Part shown: piece after piece, positions 24,147-34,003 of the stretch | Position numbering within the stretch: position 1 is the first letter of the stretch | Layout: each line of letters starts with the position of its first letter | Source: Saprospiraceae bacterium | GTDB taxonomy: Bacteria; Bacteroidota; Bacteroidia; Chitinophagales; Saprospiraceae | DNA length: 64,000 bases | Assembly (NCBI GenBank): GCA_016714445.1 | Contig: JADJNF010000007.1 | Coordinates: 186,001 to 250,000 of the forward strand | Reading direction: 5' to 3' | The notes under the pieces: model-generated | What the model saw: only the letters and a program-made list of their open reading frames with translations | The model's database searches: none | What the model was told of the DNA's origin: nothing | Program-made: the position numbers and the translations under genes

Positions 24147-27100
24147 CTATTTATTCATTAAATATTGAAGGTTTATGACTATTTCATTATACCGATTTAA
24201 CGAAGCAAAGTAGTCCAGTTTTATTTCTCTGGCCATTTGCATTCCTTGCATATATTCGATATAGGAAATATCTCCATTGGTATAAGAAGTATTTGCATTC
24301 CTGATAATGATTGCTGCATTTGGATTTGCGGTCTTCTCAAAATATTCCAGTTTGCTTTTCGCTAAGTTCAATTCGCTTATCAATTGATTGTAACTAATAA
24401 GGATGCTCTGATTTGTTATGTCAGCATTTTTTTGCTGGAGTAATACATTGTTTTTTAAAGCGCTGATCTTAGCTTTGTTACTCCCCAAAGACAAGATGGG
24501 TATCGACATACCAATCGTGGCCCCCTGAAACCTGGGTACTCCGTTGTAAGATCTAATCTGACTATTCACTTCCTGATTTCCTGTCAGAGATTGGATGAAA
24601 TATCCTACACTAAACTCAGGTTTCATTTGTGCTTTTTCAAGGTTTACCTGCATATCAGCAAGTTTTACGTCTTGCAAAGCTATGCTTACAGCTGTATTTT
24701 GAGTCAACGATGCGGCATTACTTACATCAAAAAGATCCAACACACCATATTCAACTAAATCAAAGATAATATCCTCTTTTAATTGAAGTACCATGGCAAG
24801 TTTCTTTGTCTCCATATCCATCGCTGTCTGATTTTGACGTATCATTTGCTGAAATTCTTCCTTCCGCGTGATACTCATTATTTGTTCCAGCTGACTGGAT
24901 TCTCCTGTTTTATATTTTAAAGCAACTGCTTTCACCTGCATGGTCAATAAGCTATCCTGTTCTATCAAAATCTCATTTAATTTCTGATAATACATAATGT
25001 TATTCCAGACTTGACGGACGTTCATAATCACTTCCTGCTTTGCAAAATTCCTTTTTAATTCAGCACTCTTGACATTTTCATTGAGCAGCTTCTTTTTAGG
25101 CCCGAACAAAAAAGGATTAAAGGACTGCGAAATACTATAATACTGGTCAATATTTTTTGAATTAAACTGTCCAATGGTAGATCCGATATCTGTTTTGGGC
25201 AGGTCAAATTTTGTACCCTTCAATTGATTTTGAATATCTACATGGATATTACTTGCCTGGACTTGTAAATTATTTTGAAGTGCAATGTCTATCGCTTCAT
25301 TAAGGTTCAATTTTTTCTGGCCATTTACAATGGTTCCGACAAGTAAAAAACCAATAATGACAACAGCAGTATCGATATTTTTTCTTCGTCGCTTTATACC
25401 CTTCTCAAAATATAAATACAATATTGGCAAGACGATTAATGTCAACAGTGTAGCAGTAATCAATCCTCCGATAACCACGGTGGCCAATGGTTTTTGAACC
25501 TCTGCCCCGGCACCCATACTGATGGCCATTGGTAAAAATCCAAGAGATGCAACCGCAGCCGTCATCACCACCGGTCTCAATCTTACTTTTGTACCTATAC
25601 GTATTCTTTCAAGGACATCAGTGATACCTTCGGTTTTGAGCTGATTAAAATATCCGATCAGTACGATTCCATTCAACACTGCCACCCCAAATAAGGCTAT
25701 AAAGCCGATCCCGGCAGATATACTGAAAGGCATACCTCGTATCCAAAGAGCAAATATGCCACCAATAGCTGATAGCGGTATGGCCGTAAAAATGAGCAAT
25801 GATTGTTTTATACTGTGAAATGTAAAAAATAGTAAAACAAAAATAAGTGCAAGTGCTGCGGGAACAGCTATGGCTAATCTGTTGCTCGCTTCTACCAGAT
25901 TCTGAAATTGTCCGCCATAGGTAGTGTAATAACCTACCGGCAGTTTTATCTTTGATTCCAATAATCCCTGGATTTCTTTCACCACACTTTCTACATCCCT
26001 GCCTCTTACATTAAATCCAATGACAATCCTTCTTTTTCCATTTTCTCTGCTGATCATGGCCGCTCCTCTTTCATACGTGATATCAGCCACTTGCTCCAAA
26101 GGTACCTGATCACCGGAAGGTAGGGGGACAAACAAATTTTTAAGCTGTTCTATATTCTGCCTGTTATCTTTAGCTATTCTTACTACAAGATTAAAACGTT
26201 TCTCCCCTTCATAGACTACGCCTGCTTTCTCTCCTGCAAAACCTGCCCGAACCACTTGATTGAGATCGCCTACATTGAGTCCATACAATGCAAGTTTATC
26301 TTTATTGTACCGGATGGTGATTTGTGGCAATCCTGACACTTGTTCTGCCCTTGCATCTTCTACACCTTTCACGCTCTGTATAATAGGCACCACCTCGTCA
26401 GCAAGTCCCGATAATAGCTCTATATCTTCACCAAATATCTTGATGGCGACATCACTTCTGACTCCGGTCATCAATTCATTAAATCTCATTTGTACAGGTT
26501 GGGTAAATTCTGTGGTGACACCTGGTAAATCATTCAGCACCTTGTCCATTTTAGCCATCATCTCTTGTGTGGACGATGCAGAAGTCCATTCAGATTTTGG
26601 TTTCAATATGATCATTACGTCAGCCACTTCCATAGGCATAGGATCCGTCGGTATCTCCGCACTTCCGATCTTTGATACCACTTGTTCTATTTCAGGAAAA
26701 TTTTTCAAAAGTAACGCTTCAGCTTTTGTAGTAGTTTCTATTTCCTGAGCCAGTGATGTACCCGGGGGAGTAATGATATGGGTAGCAATGTCCCCTTCTT
26801 CGAGTGTCGGAATAAATTCTCCTCCCATATTACTGAATACAAATAGTGCAAATACAAACAACGCTACTGACAAAACAATGATCATTGCTTTGGCCTTTAG
26901 AGCCATTTCAAGTACAGGTTGATAGATTCTGTATAAAAAGTCAATAATTTTATCACTTATATTTCTTTTGTGTTCCGTTTTTCTGCTTAAAAATAAAGCA
27001 GACATCATGGGTACATAGGTCAGTGACAAAATAAATGCTCCTAATATCGCAAACGATACGGTCTGAGCCATCGGCTTGAACATTTTACCTTCTATACCTA

Positions 27101-28493
27101 CCAGAGCTAAAATCGGAAGATATACGATGAGTATAATTATTTCTCCAAAAGCTGCGCTGCTTCTTATTTTTGATGCAGCTCCATACACTTCAGTATCCAT
27201 TTGTGCAGCAGTGAGTTTTCCCTTATTGATGGTCTGTAGCCGGTGTACTATGGCTTCAACAATGATCACCGCCCCATCTACTATCAAACCGAAATCGATG
27301 GCGCCAAGACTCATCAGATTGCCACTGACCCCAAATGCGTGCATCATGATGACAGCAAATAATAAAGCCAGCGGTATCACCGATGCTACTATTAACCCAG
27401 CCCGCCAGTTTCCCAATAGCAATACCAGAATAAACAATACGATTAATGCACCTTCCAGTAAGTTGGTTCTGACGGTTGATATGGCATTATTTACCATCTT
27501 AGTCCTGTCCAGATACGGTTCAACAGCTACCCCTTCCGGCAACGTCTTTTCTATTTGAAGCATTCGCTCTTTAACTACTTCGACCACATCAGCACTGTTT
27601 TCACCCTTCAACATCATGACCATACCTGCCACTGCTTCTCCCACTCCATCTTTAGTGGTAGCGCCATACCTGACTGCAGATCCTAACTGTACTTGTGCTA
27701 CATCACGGATCAGAATAGGAATGCCATTCATATTTTTTACGACAATTTTACCTATATCTTCCAATGAACTAATCATGCCGATGCCCCGGATAAAATAGGC
27801 ATTGGGCTTTTTATCGATATAAGCACCACCTGTATTTTCGTTATTTTTACGCAAGGCTTCAAATATCTCAATGATATTGGTATTCATGCTTTTTAGCTTA
27901 TCCGGCTCGATGGCAATTTCATATTCTTTAAGTAAGCCTCCAAGAGTATTGACCTCAGCCACGCCGGTGATACCGATCAGTTGTGGTTTTATGATCCAGT
28001 CCTGGACAGACCTTAATTCTGTGGCATGAAATTTATCTTCATATCCCGGCTTAGCAAAAACGGTATATTGATATATCTCGCCTAAACCGGTACTAATAGG
28101 TGCCATTTCAGGTGTGCCTAATCCTGGCCCAATATTGTCTTCCGCTTCTTTAAGTCGCTCGTTGATCTGAACTCTGGCCCAGTACAAATCCACATGTTCT
28201 TCAAATACTACTGTGACTGTACTTAAACCAAATTTTGATACACTCCGCAATTCTACCACTTTCGGTACAGATTTGACCGCTTGCTCTATGGGGTAGGTGA
28301 TCAGTTGTTCTACTTCCTGTGTAGCCAAAGTTGGAGATAAGGTCAATATCTGTACCTGATTATTGGTTATGTCAGGCAAAGCATCGATGGGCAATCTTGA
28401 CAAACTGTAGATACCAAAAAGTACCATAGCAGCAGTAAACAGCCCTATTATAAACTTATTTTTTATAGAAAAATATATTATTTTATCTAGCAT
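24147..28493 (-). CDS. Heavy-metal RND pump fused to a TolC-type outer-membrane component (CzcA-TolC fusion)
   Basis: 1448 residues. Residues 1 to about 1040 form a CzcA/CusA-type permease, with the N-terminal TM helix (KFIIGLFTAAMVLFGIYSL), the two periplasmic lobes and the TM4 motif GAIDFGLIVDGAVIIVEA carrying the proton-relay Asp residues. After LPILYLYFEKGIKRRR come a hydrophobic signal-like segment and QKKLNLNEAIDIALQNNL, then about 400 residues of TolC-like helices (IFDLVEYGVL, SYIEYMQGMQMA). The whole makes inner-membrane and outer-membrane parts in one chain, a fusion known in Bacteroidota. It exports divalent metal or copper with the adaptor encoded next. No interruption is seen. Confidence 0.9.
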   Translation of the reverse strand: MLDKIIYFSIKNKFIIGLFTAAMVLFGIYSLSRLPIDALPDITNNQVQILTLSPTLATQEVEQLITYPIEQAVKSVPKVVELRSVSKFGLSTVTVVFEEHVDLYWARVQINERLKEAEDNIGPGLGTPEMAPISTGLGEIYQYTVFAKPGYEDKFHATELRSVQDWIIKPQLIGITGVAEVNTLGGLLKEYEIAIEPDKLKSMNTNIIEIFEALRKNNENTGGAYIDKKPNAYFIRGIGMISSLEDIGKIVVKNMNGIPILIRDVAQVQLGSAVRYGATTKDGVGEAVAGMVMMLKGENSADVVEVVKERMLQIEKTLPEGVAVEPYLDRTKMVNNAISTVRTNLLEGALIVLFILVLLLGNWRAGLIVASVIPLALLFAVIMMHAFGVSGNLMSLGAIDFGLIVDGAVIIVEAIVHRLQTINKGKLTAAQMDTEVYGAASKIRSSAAFGEIIILIVYLPILALVGIEGKMFKPMAQTVSFAILGAFILSLTYVPMMSALFLSRKTEHKRNISDKIIDFLYRIYQPVLEMALKAKAMIIVLSVALFVFALFVFSNMGGEFIPTLEEGDIATHIITPPGTSLAQEIETTTKAEALLLKNFPEIEQVVSKIGSAEIPTDPMPMEVADVMIILKPKSEWTSASSTQEMMAKMDKVLNDLPGVTTEFTQPVQMRFNELMTGVRSDVAIKIFGEDIELLSGLADEVVPIIQSVKGVEDARAEQVSGLPQITIRYNKDKLALYGLNVGDLNQVVRAGFAGEKAGVVYEGEKRFNLVVRIAKDNRQNIEQLKNLFVPLPSGDQVPLEQVADITYERGAAMISRENGKRRIVIGFNVRGRDVESVVKEIQGLLESKIKLPVGYYTTYGGQFQNLVEASNRLAIAVPAALALIFVLLFFTFHSIKQSLLIFTAIPLSAIGGIFALWIRGMPFSISAGIGFIALFGVAVLNGIVLIGYFNQLKTEGITDVLERIRIGTKVRLRPVVMTAAVASLGFLPMAISMGAGAEVQKPLATVVIGGLITATLLTLIVLPILYLYFEKGIKRRRKNIDTAVVIIGFLLVGTIVNGQKKLNLNEAIDIALQNNLQVQASNIHVDIQNQLKGTKFDLPKTDIGSTIGQFNSKNIDQYYSISQSFNPFLFGPKKKLLNENVKSAELKRNFAKQEVIMNVRQVWNNIMYYQKLNEILIEQDSLLTMQVKAVALKYKTGESSQLEQIMSITRKEEFQQMIRQNQTAMDMETKKLAMVLQLKEDIIFDLVEYGVLDLFDVSNAASLTQNTAVSIALQDVKLADMQVNLEKAQMKPEFSVGYFIQSLTGNQEVNSQIRSYNGVPRFQGATIGMSIPILSLGSNKAKISALKNNVLLQQKNADITNQSILISYNQLISELNLAKSKLEYFEKTANPNAAIIIRNANTSYTNGDISYIEYMQGMQMAREIKLDYFASLNRYNEIVINLQYLMNK

Positions 28494-28647
28494 TCAATAA
28501 ATGATTAAGGATGAATGAATAATGTTTTAGTCCGGATTATTTCTAATCTCGGACAAATGGGTGGAAATAAAATATTTTTTAAGAGAATGTTAGATTTTAC
28601 TTGTACAGTAATATCCAATTAAAAAAACATTCATTAATCACAATACA

Positions 28648-28998
28648 TTAAGCATTAACCTTGGGTGGCTGCCAGATAGTATTTCTGTAGGTAGAAGAAG
28701 GACTGTCGTAGTATAAAAAGGTATTATCAACTCTACTCACTTGCACAAATTTTGTAGAAACTAGTACATTTTTAGAGCCAAATTCAAAATTAACAGAAGT
28801 GTGACAACAAGTACATGTACAGAAAGGACTGCAATGGTTATCACTATCTTCACTGTGGTCATGGTTATCTTGTGATTCATGATCGTTATGATAAGCCGCA
28901 GAGTGTTCAACTTCATTTAATACTAAATGAATATCGCTGCAAGGCATGATTGCCAGGCAAAAAATATAAATAGATAGTAAAAAAGAAAATATCTTCAT
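28648..28998 (-). CDS. DUF6660-like small secreted His/Cys-rich protein
   Basis: The Met at 28998 gives about 116 residues: a signal peptide (KIFSFLLSIYIFCLAIMPC), a His/Asp stretch (YHNDHESQDNHDHSEDSDNHC), a Cys cluster CSPFCTCTCC and a short C-terminal beta region ending WQPPKVNA. This matches DUF6660-type proteins that accompany czc/cus genes in Bacteroidota. A periplasmic metal chaperone or sensor is likely, from composition only. The gene lies upstream of the CzcA-TolC gene on the same strand. Confidence 0.7.
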   Translation of the reverse strand: MKIFSFLLSIYIFCLAIMPCSDIHLVLNEVEHSAAYHNDHESQDNHDHSEDSDNHCSPFCTCTCCHTSVNFEFGSKNVLVSTKFVQVSRVDNTFLYYDSPSSTYRNTIWQPPKVNA

Positions 28999-29168
28999 CC
29001 TGCAAAAGTATGAATTATATGTCAATTATTGTAAAGTTTAACATATACTTATATTTACGTTGTTTTTACAATTATTTCTAATGATAATTTTTTCTGTCTT
29101 TTGAGCAAGTAGTTACTGATTAATTTATTTAATTCATTGATTTATAAAATAATTTCAAAAGATCTTTT

Positions 29169-29906
29169 TTATCCTATTTTTATTTTTTTACGACTTACAA
29201 AAAATAAAACGAAACCTGATCCAATCGTCATCAGACCAAAAATTGAAAATGCTTTCAATATCCAATTGCCAAAATTATCTCTTCCCTGGTAATCCATCGT
29301 ATGCATCATCCATAAGAAATCAAATATTCTCCATTTTTCATTTCTGAATTTTTGAACAGTACCTAATTCTGATGAAATATAAACGGTGGTATTGGATGGG
29401 TGATCAAATTTGACAGCATAGGCAGGGAGTGGGCTCTCACGGTATTCATGATGTTGATCGGCATTTGTCAAATATTCAACTTGTGATACCATTGCATCTT
29501 TGCAAAAACTCTTTTGAGCAACCTTAATAGCTTCTTCTTTACTTAATGCATTCCGAAGTTCACCGGTATTTGCCATTGCCAATTGAATTCTTTTTTCATT
29601 ATTTTTATCATCTGTATATATAATTTGATAAACTGGTTCTCCCAAAATTTGTACCAATCGTATATCTAAAATATATTTTATTGAATCCCTTTGTTTTATT
29701 TTTTGAATAATATCTTGTGGGTTGACTACTTTAATATTAGATTCTAATGGTAAAACAGTTGCTTTTTGATGATCCCCGTGTATTTCGTCCATGTCAGACC
29801 AACTAAAATACAGCCCTCCTGTAGTCCAGAATAGAAATTGAATTCCCAAAATGACCCCAAGATATCTATGTGTTTTACGGATATAATAATGTCTGCTTTT
29901 TACCAT
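29169..29906 (-). CDS. PepSY domain-containing membrane protein
   Basis: The ATG at 29906 (MVKSRHYYIRKTHRYLGV) gives 245 residues and avoids the 37-bp overlap with the upstream gene that the longest frame would create. It has an N-terminal TM helix (GVILGIQFLFWTTGGLYFSW), periplasmic PepSY-type domains (EAIKVAQKSF, YAVKFDHPSNTTVYISSELGTVQKFRNEKWRIFDFLWMMHTMDYQ) and a C-terminal TM (ILKAFSIFGLMTIGSGFVLFFVS). Such proteins act in iron or copper redox handling. It is the last gene after copA and the DUF6122 gene. Confidence 0.78.
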   Translation of the reverse strand: MVKSRHYYIRKTHRYLGVILGIQFLFWTTGGLYFSWSDMDEIHGDHQKATVLPLESNIKVVNPQDIIQKIKQRDSIKYILDIRLVQILGEPVYQIIYTDDKNNEKRIQLAMANTGELRNALSKEEAIKVAQKSFCKDAMVSQVEYLTNADQHHEYRESPLPAYAVKFDHPSNTTVYISSELGTVQKFRNEKWRIFDFLWMMHTMDYQGRDNFGNWILKAFSIFGLMTIGSGFVLFFVSRKKIKIG

Positions 29907-29911
29907 TTCTT

Positions 29912-30247
29912 TTAACAATTTAACTTCATAATTAAACAATCTATCCAATCAGTGAAAATATGAAAAGTAAGCCCTAATCCTATAAGCCTTGTTTTTGGAA
30001 AAAATAGAAAGGCCGGATACAATATTATTACCGGAATACTATGCAAAGGATGAAAACCTATACTACACCTACATGCTTCAAAAACAGGATTTGCCCAAAA
30101 ATGATCAATATCAATTATTATTGTGGAAAACATGATGGCACCAACTCTTAACCATTTTTCTTTCCAAAATATATATGCAATTATAAAAGGAAAACCGAAA
30201 TGTAAAGAATAATGTAATACATTTTGAAAAATGCTTATTGTGCTCAC
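29912..30247 (-). CDS. DUF6122-like membrane protein
   Basis: 111 residues with three hydrophobic segments and a conserved HY.LHFGFPFIIAY start. A His/Asp/Cys motif follows: DIDHFWANPVFEACRCSIGFHPLHS, then HIFTDWIDC. The DIDHFxANP, FHPLHS and HxxxDWxDC elements resemble membrane-bound metal hydrolase-type proteins, and the family is usually listed as DUF6122. It lies 30 bp after copA on the same strand. Confidence 0.7.
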   Translation of the reverse strand: MSTISIFQNVLHYSLHFGFPFIIAYIFWKEKWLRVGAIMFSTIIIDIDHFWANPVFEACRCSIGFHPLHSIPVIILYPAFLFFPKTRLIGLGLTFHIFTDWIDCLIMKLNC

Positions 30248-30277
30248 TTTTGTGTTTTTAATGGATGAAGAATAATT

Positions 30278-32767
30278 TCACAATTTTAAACTTCTCAGCC
30301 GCAGGGCATTGGCAATAACAGAAACCGAACTAAAACTCATCGCCAAAGCGGCTATCATCGGAGATAGAAGTAATCCGAATATTGGGTAGAGAACTCCGGC
30401 AGCGATAGGGACACCCAAAACATTGTATATAAAAGCAAAAAATAGATTTTGCTTTATGTTTTTAATAACGCTGTGACTTAAATTTTTCGCTTTGACTATT
30501 CCTTGAAGGTCTCCTTTAACCAAGGTGATCGAAGCACTTTCTATGGCCACATCAGTACCTGTTCCCATCGCGATTCCTACATCAGACTGTGCCAGTGCCG
30601 GAGCATCATTGATGCCATCCCCAGCCATGGCTACGACTCTGCCTTTTGATTGGAGTAGTTTGATTTCGTTGAGTTTGTCTTCCGGAAGGCACTCCGCCTT
30701 GTAGTGCTTTAAGTTCAATTGTTCTGCTACTGCTTTGGCGGTATTTTTATTATCGCCAGTCAACATGATGACTTCGACGCCATTTTTTTGTAACTCCTGA
30801 ATGGCTTCTAAACTGGTCTTTTTGATAGCATCAAAAATTGTGACATAACCTACTGCTTTTTGGGCTACAGCTATAAAAGATACTGTTTTTCCTTTTTCTT
30901 GTTCAGCTGTTACTTGGGACAATAATTTTTCATCAATAGAAATGGCTAGTTGTTCGAGTAATTTCGAATTTCCTAAAGCTACTTTTAAATCTCCAACCGT
31001 TCCGATGACCCCTTTTCCGGCTACTGCTTCAAAATCTGACACTTTGGTCAAAGTGATATTATTCTCTTTCCCGTATTTTACCACCGCTTCTGCCAAAGGA
31101 TGCTCACTGTATTGATTCAATGAAGATATATATTGCAACAAATCCTTAGAAAGTGAATCATCCATTGCTATTACTTTTTCTACTGACGGCTTTCCTTGTG
31201 TGATCGTACCTGTTTTATCTACGATCAGTGTATCTACCTTATTCATCATCTCCAGGGCTTCGGCATTTTTAATTAGCACTCCAGATTGAGCACCTCTGCC
31301 TACACCTACCATCACCGACATAGGTGTGGCCAATCCCAAAGCACATGGGCAAGCAATAATTAATACCGCGATGGCATTGACAAAAGCAAACACATAAGCT
31401 GGTTCTGGCCCAAAAACAGCCCAAACTATAAATGTCAACAGTGAAACAAACAATACTATGGGCACAAAATACTTTGCTATTTTATCTGCTAATTTTTGGA
31501 TAGGTGCTTTAGATCTACTGGCATTATTGACCATGTGGATAATTTGTGATAATAAAGTTTCGGAACCCACTTTTTCAGCTATCATGACAAAGGATTTTGT
31601 GCCATTGATCGTGCCTGAACTCACTTTATCATCGACAGTTTTATCTACCGGGATCGGCTCGCCCGTAATCATTGACTCATCAATACTACTATGGCCTTCG
31701 ACGATCATTCCATCTACTGGAATCTTTTCGCCTGGTTTGACGCGTAGCAAATAGCCTTTCTCAATCTTATCAATAGCGATGACTTTATCGTTGCCATTAT
31801 CCACCAAAGTGGCGGTAGAAGGCACTAATTTGAGTAATGCTTTGATGGCACCGCTGGTCTGACTGTGGGCTCTTGCTTCCAGCAATTGACCAAGTAAAAC
31901 TAAAGTAAGTATGACTGTTGTAGCCTCAAAATAAACAAAAACATTGCCATACATCGTTTTGAAATCGGGTGGAAATACATCAGGAAACAACATCGCAAAG
32001 ACGCTAAATATCCAGGCAATACCTGATCCAATGCCTATGAGCGTAAACATATTGAGATTCATAGTCTGGATAGAAGTCCAGGCTCGTTTGAAAAACATCC
32101 AGGTGGCATAAAACACTACGGGGATAGACAATACTAGCTGAATCCAGTTCCAATTTTTTTGAGAAAATATAGAATACAAAGGGTTGTCCATTATCATTTC
32201 GGACATAGCAATCAGAAATATGGGTACAGTAAAAGCAACCGCTATCCAAAATTTCTTTAAAAGCTTTTGGTAGGTCTTATCCTCTTCAGAAGCATCGGCT
32301 TCGAGTGGCACCAAATCCATCCCACATATAGGGCACGAGCCTGGTTCGTCCCTGACAATCTCAGCATGCATAGGGCAAGTAAACTGAGCACTTGTGGCAG
32401 ATAATGATCTTTCTTCTACCAAGTCCATTCCACATACCGGACAGTCACCTGATTTATCATAAGTTTTTTCACTTTCACAATGCATAGGACAATAAAAAGT
32501 ACCTGTACCTTTACCTTTTGGCTTCTCATCCTTTTTGACTTCATCTATCTGATGTCCTTGTTTGTGAATATGATACCTTCCACCATCATTTTTCAAAGCT
32601 TCTTCAAATGTCTCTATAGGTATATGGGATTCCATTTCTATGGTGGCTTCTGCCATTTGCAAGTCAACTTTGGCGTTCGTAACTCCTTCTACATTTGAAA
32701 GTGTTTTTTCGACATGTCCACGACAACCCTTACAGGTCATTCCGGAGATACTATACGTGTGTTTCAT
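30278..32767 (-). CDS. copA: Cu+ exporting P1B-1 ATPase with heavy-metal-binding domains
   Basis: 829 residues. An N-terminal HMA domain (GMTCKGC, residues 9-15) is followed by two HMBD motifs (FYCPMHCESEKTYDKSGDCPVCGMDL and FTCPMHAEIVRDEPGSCPICGMDL), then the ATPase core with TGEP, CPCALGLATP in the ion channel, DKTGT and GDGINDAPA. The C-terminal YNVLGVPIAAG and MSFSSVSVIANALRL are the Cu+ signature of the last two helices. It pumps Cu+ from cytoplasm to periplasm. It ends the operon that starts at cusA, 16 bp after the adaptor stop, so export to the periplasm and then outward are encoded together. Confidence 0.93.
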   Translation of the reverse strand: MKHTYSISGMTCKGCRGHVEKTLSNVEGVTNAKVDLQMAEATIEMESHIPIETFEEALKNDGGRYHIHKQGHQIDEVKKDEKPKGKGTGTFYCPMHCESEKTYDKSGDCPVCGMDLVEERSLSATSAQFTCPMHAEIVRDEPGSCPICGMDLVPLEADASEEDKTYQKLLKKFWIAVAFTVPIFLIAMSEMIMDNPLYSIFSQKNWNWIQLVLSIPVVFYATWMFFKRAWTSIQTMNLNMFTLIGIGSGIAWIFSVFAMLFPDVFPPDFKTMYGNVFVYFEATTVILTLVLLGQLLEARAHSQTSGAIKALLKLVPSTATLVDNGNDKVIAIDKIEKGYLLRVKPGEKIPVDGMIVEGHSSIDESMITGEPIPVDKTVDDKVSSGTINGTKSFVMIAEKVGSETLLSQIIHMVNNASRSKAPIQKLADKIAKYFVPIVLFVSLLTFIVWAVFGPEPAYVFAFVNAIAVLIIACPCALGLATPMSVMVGVGRGAQSGVLIKNAEALEMMNKVDTLIVDKTGTITQGKPSVEKVIAMDDSLSKDLLQYISSLNQYSEHPLAEAVVKYGKENNITLTKVSDFEAVAGKGVIGTVGDLKVALGNSKLLEQLAISIDEKLLSQVTAEQEKGKTVSFIAVAQKAVGYVTIFDAIKKTSLEAIQELQKNGVEVIMLTGDNKNTAKAVAEQLNLKHYKAECLPEDKLNEIKLLQSKGRVVAMAGDGINDAPALAQSDVGIAMGTGTDVAIESASITLVKGDLQGIVKAKNLSHSVIKNIKQNLFFAFIYNVLGVPIAAGVLYPIFGLLLSPMIAALAMSFSSVSVIANALRLRSLKL

Positions 32768-32782
32768 TTTCTTTTTTTTTAT

Positions 32783-34003
32783 TTACATATTATGACCTTC
32801 CATCGGATCACTTCCTTTTCTGAATTTGTATTCGCTATTGATGGCATAAGCACCTGTGATCACTACGTTTTTCAAACTGTCCATGGAAGACTTTATTTCT
32901 ATCAAACCATTAATCTCAATACCGGTATTAACCATTTGATTTTCAAAAACACCGGGTGTTTTTTCTAACCAGATATAGGTAGCCTTTTCTTCCCGGATTA
33001 CGGCGTCAACGGGTATAAACAGCCCTTTGATATTGGATCGTGTTATACTTGCTACGGCCTGCATTCCAGGCTTCAATAGTAAGTTTTTATTTTCTATTTT
33101 CATCCGAATCAGAAGTAATCTTGTATCAGGATTAATTTCAGGATTAACAAATGATACTACAGCATTAACTGACTTGTCAGGAAAATCATTAAAAGAAATT
33201 TTAGCTTGTTGTCCTACCTTAAATCCATTGGCATAGTTAATATTTACCTGCGTTTCGAGCCACAAACTGGTTAAATCTGCTGTTTTAAGTATCTCTGTTC
33301 CTTCCATCACATAACTGCCTTCTGTCACTGATATTTCATTGATATAACCGCTGGTAACACTATAAAAAGTGGTGTAAGGAGAAACTTCTTTGCTGGTTTT
33401 TAAACTTTCAATTTGTCTGTCATTCAATCCGTAAAACTGCAATTTTTGTTTTGCCCCAAGTAGTAATCTGTCCGCATTTTTGCCAAAATCACCGGGCAAG
33501 GAAAGTTGCCGGTAAGCAGAGACAAAGTCTTGTTTGGCAATGGCTATATCTTCACTGTAAAGATCATAGACCGGTTGATTTTTAGAAATAAATTCACCCA
33601 GTGTTTTAAAATATAATTTTTCAATCCTGCCCATTGCTCTGGCGGAAATCGTTTTTATTTTGTCCTGATCAAAAGTTAATGTACCGGTATAGCTCTGATC
33701 CAGATTGTTTTGCGTAGCGACAAAAGTTTGGGTAGTGATATTTCCCAATTGAATTTGCTGATCACTTAACTTAATTTCGTTTGGCTTTGTATCATCACTC
33801 TGGATAGGCGTTAATTCCATGTGACATATAGGACACTTGCCGGGCTTATCTTCTTTTACCTGTGGATCCATAGAGCAGGTGTAAAAAACATTAGCCATAT
33901 CAGAATGGGTACTATGATCATTTTCTTTTTGGTCACTACAGGAAATGGATACCGCAAAAAATAAAAGTACAATTATGGTCGATTTTGTCATTTGATTCCT
34001 CAT
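32783..34003 (-). CDS. RND periplasmic adaptor 1 (CusB-like) with HMBD
   Basis: 406 residues. A lipoprotein signal (TIIVLLFFAVSISC), one heavy-metal-binding motif (FYTCSMDPQVKEDKPGKCPICHMEL) and then the CusB fold: an initial lipoyl-like piece (LYFKTLGEFISKNQPVYDLYSEDI), a helical hairpin and a barrel (GYINEISVTEGSYVMEGTEILKTADLTSLWLE). CusB adaptors receive Cu+ or Ag+ and pass it to CusA. The gene overlaps adaptor 2 by 4 bp (ATGA), so the two are translationally coupled. Having two adaptors in one operon is discussed as a finding. Confidence 0.88.
   Translation of the reverse strand: MRNQMTKSTIIVLLFFAVSISCSDQKENDHSTHSDMANVFYTCSMDPQVKEDKPGKCPICHMELTPIQSDDTKPNEIKLSDQQIQLGNITTQTFVATQNNLDQSYTGTLTFDQDKIKTISARAMGRIEKLYFKTLGEFISKNQPVYDLYSEDIAIAKQDFVSAYRQLSLPGDFGKNADRLLLGAKQKLQFYGLNDRQIESLKTSKEVSPYTTFYSVTSGYINEISVTEGSYVMEGTEILKTADLTSLWLETQVNINYANGFKVGQQAKISFNDFPDKSVNAVVSFVNPEINPDTRLLLIRMKIENKNLLLKPGMQAVASITRSNIKGLFIPVDAVIREEKATYIWLEKTPGVFENQMVNTGIEINGLIEIKSSMDSLKNVVITGAYAINSEYKFRKGSDPMEGHNM

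Noticed and set aside
27076..27558. Plus-strand frame of 160 codons opposite the CzcA-TolC gene
   Set aside because: It lies inside a well-conserved permease on the minus strand and has no signal or motif.
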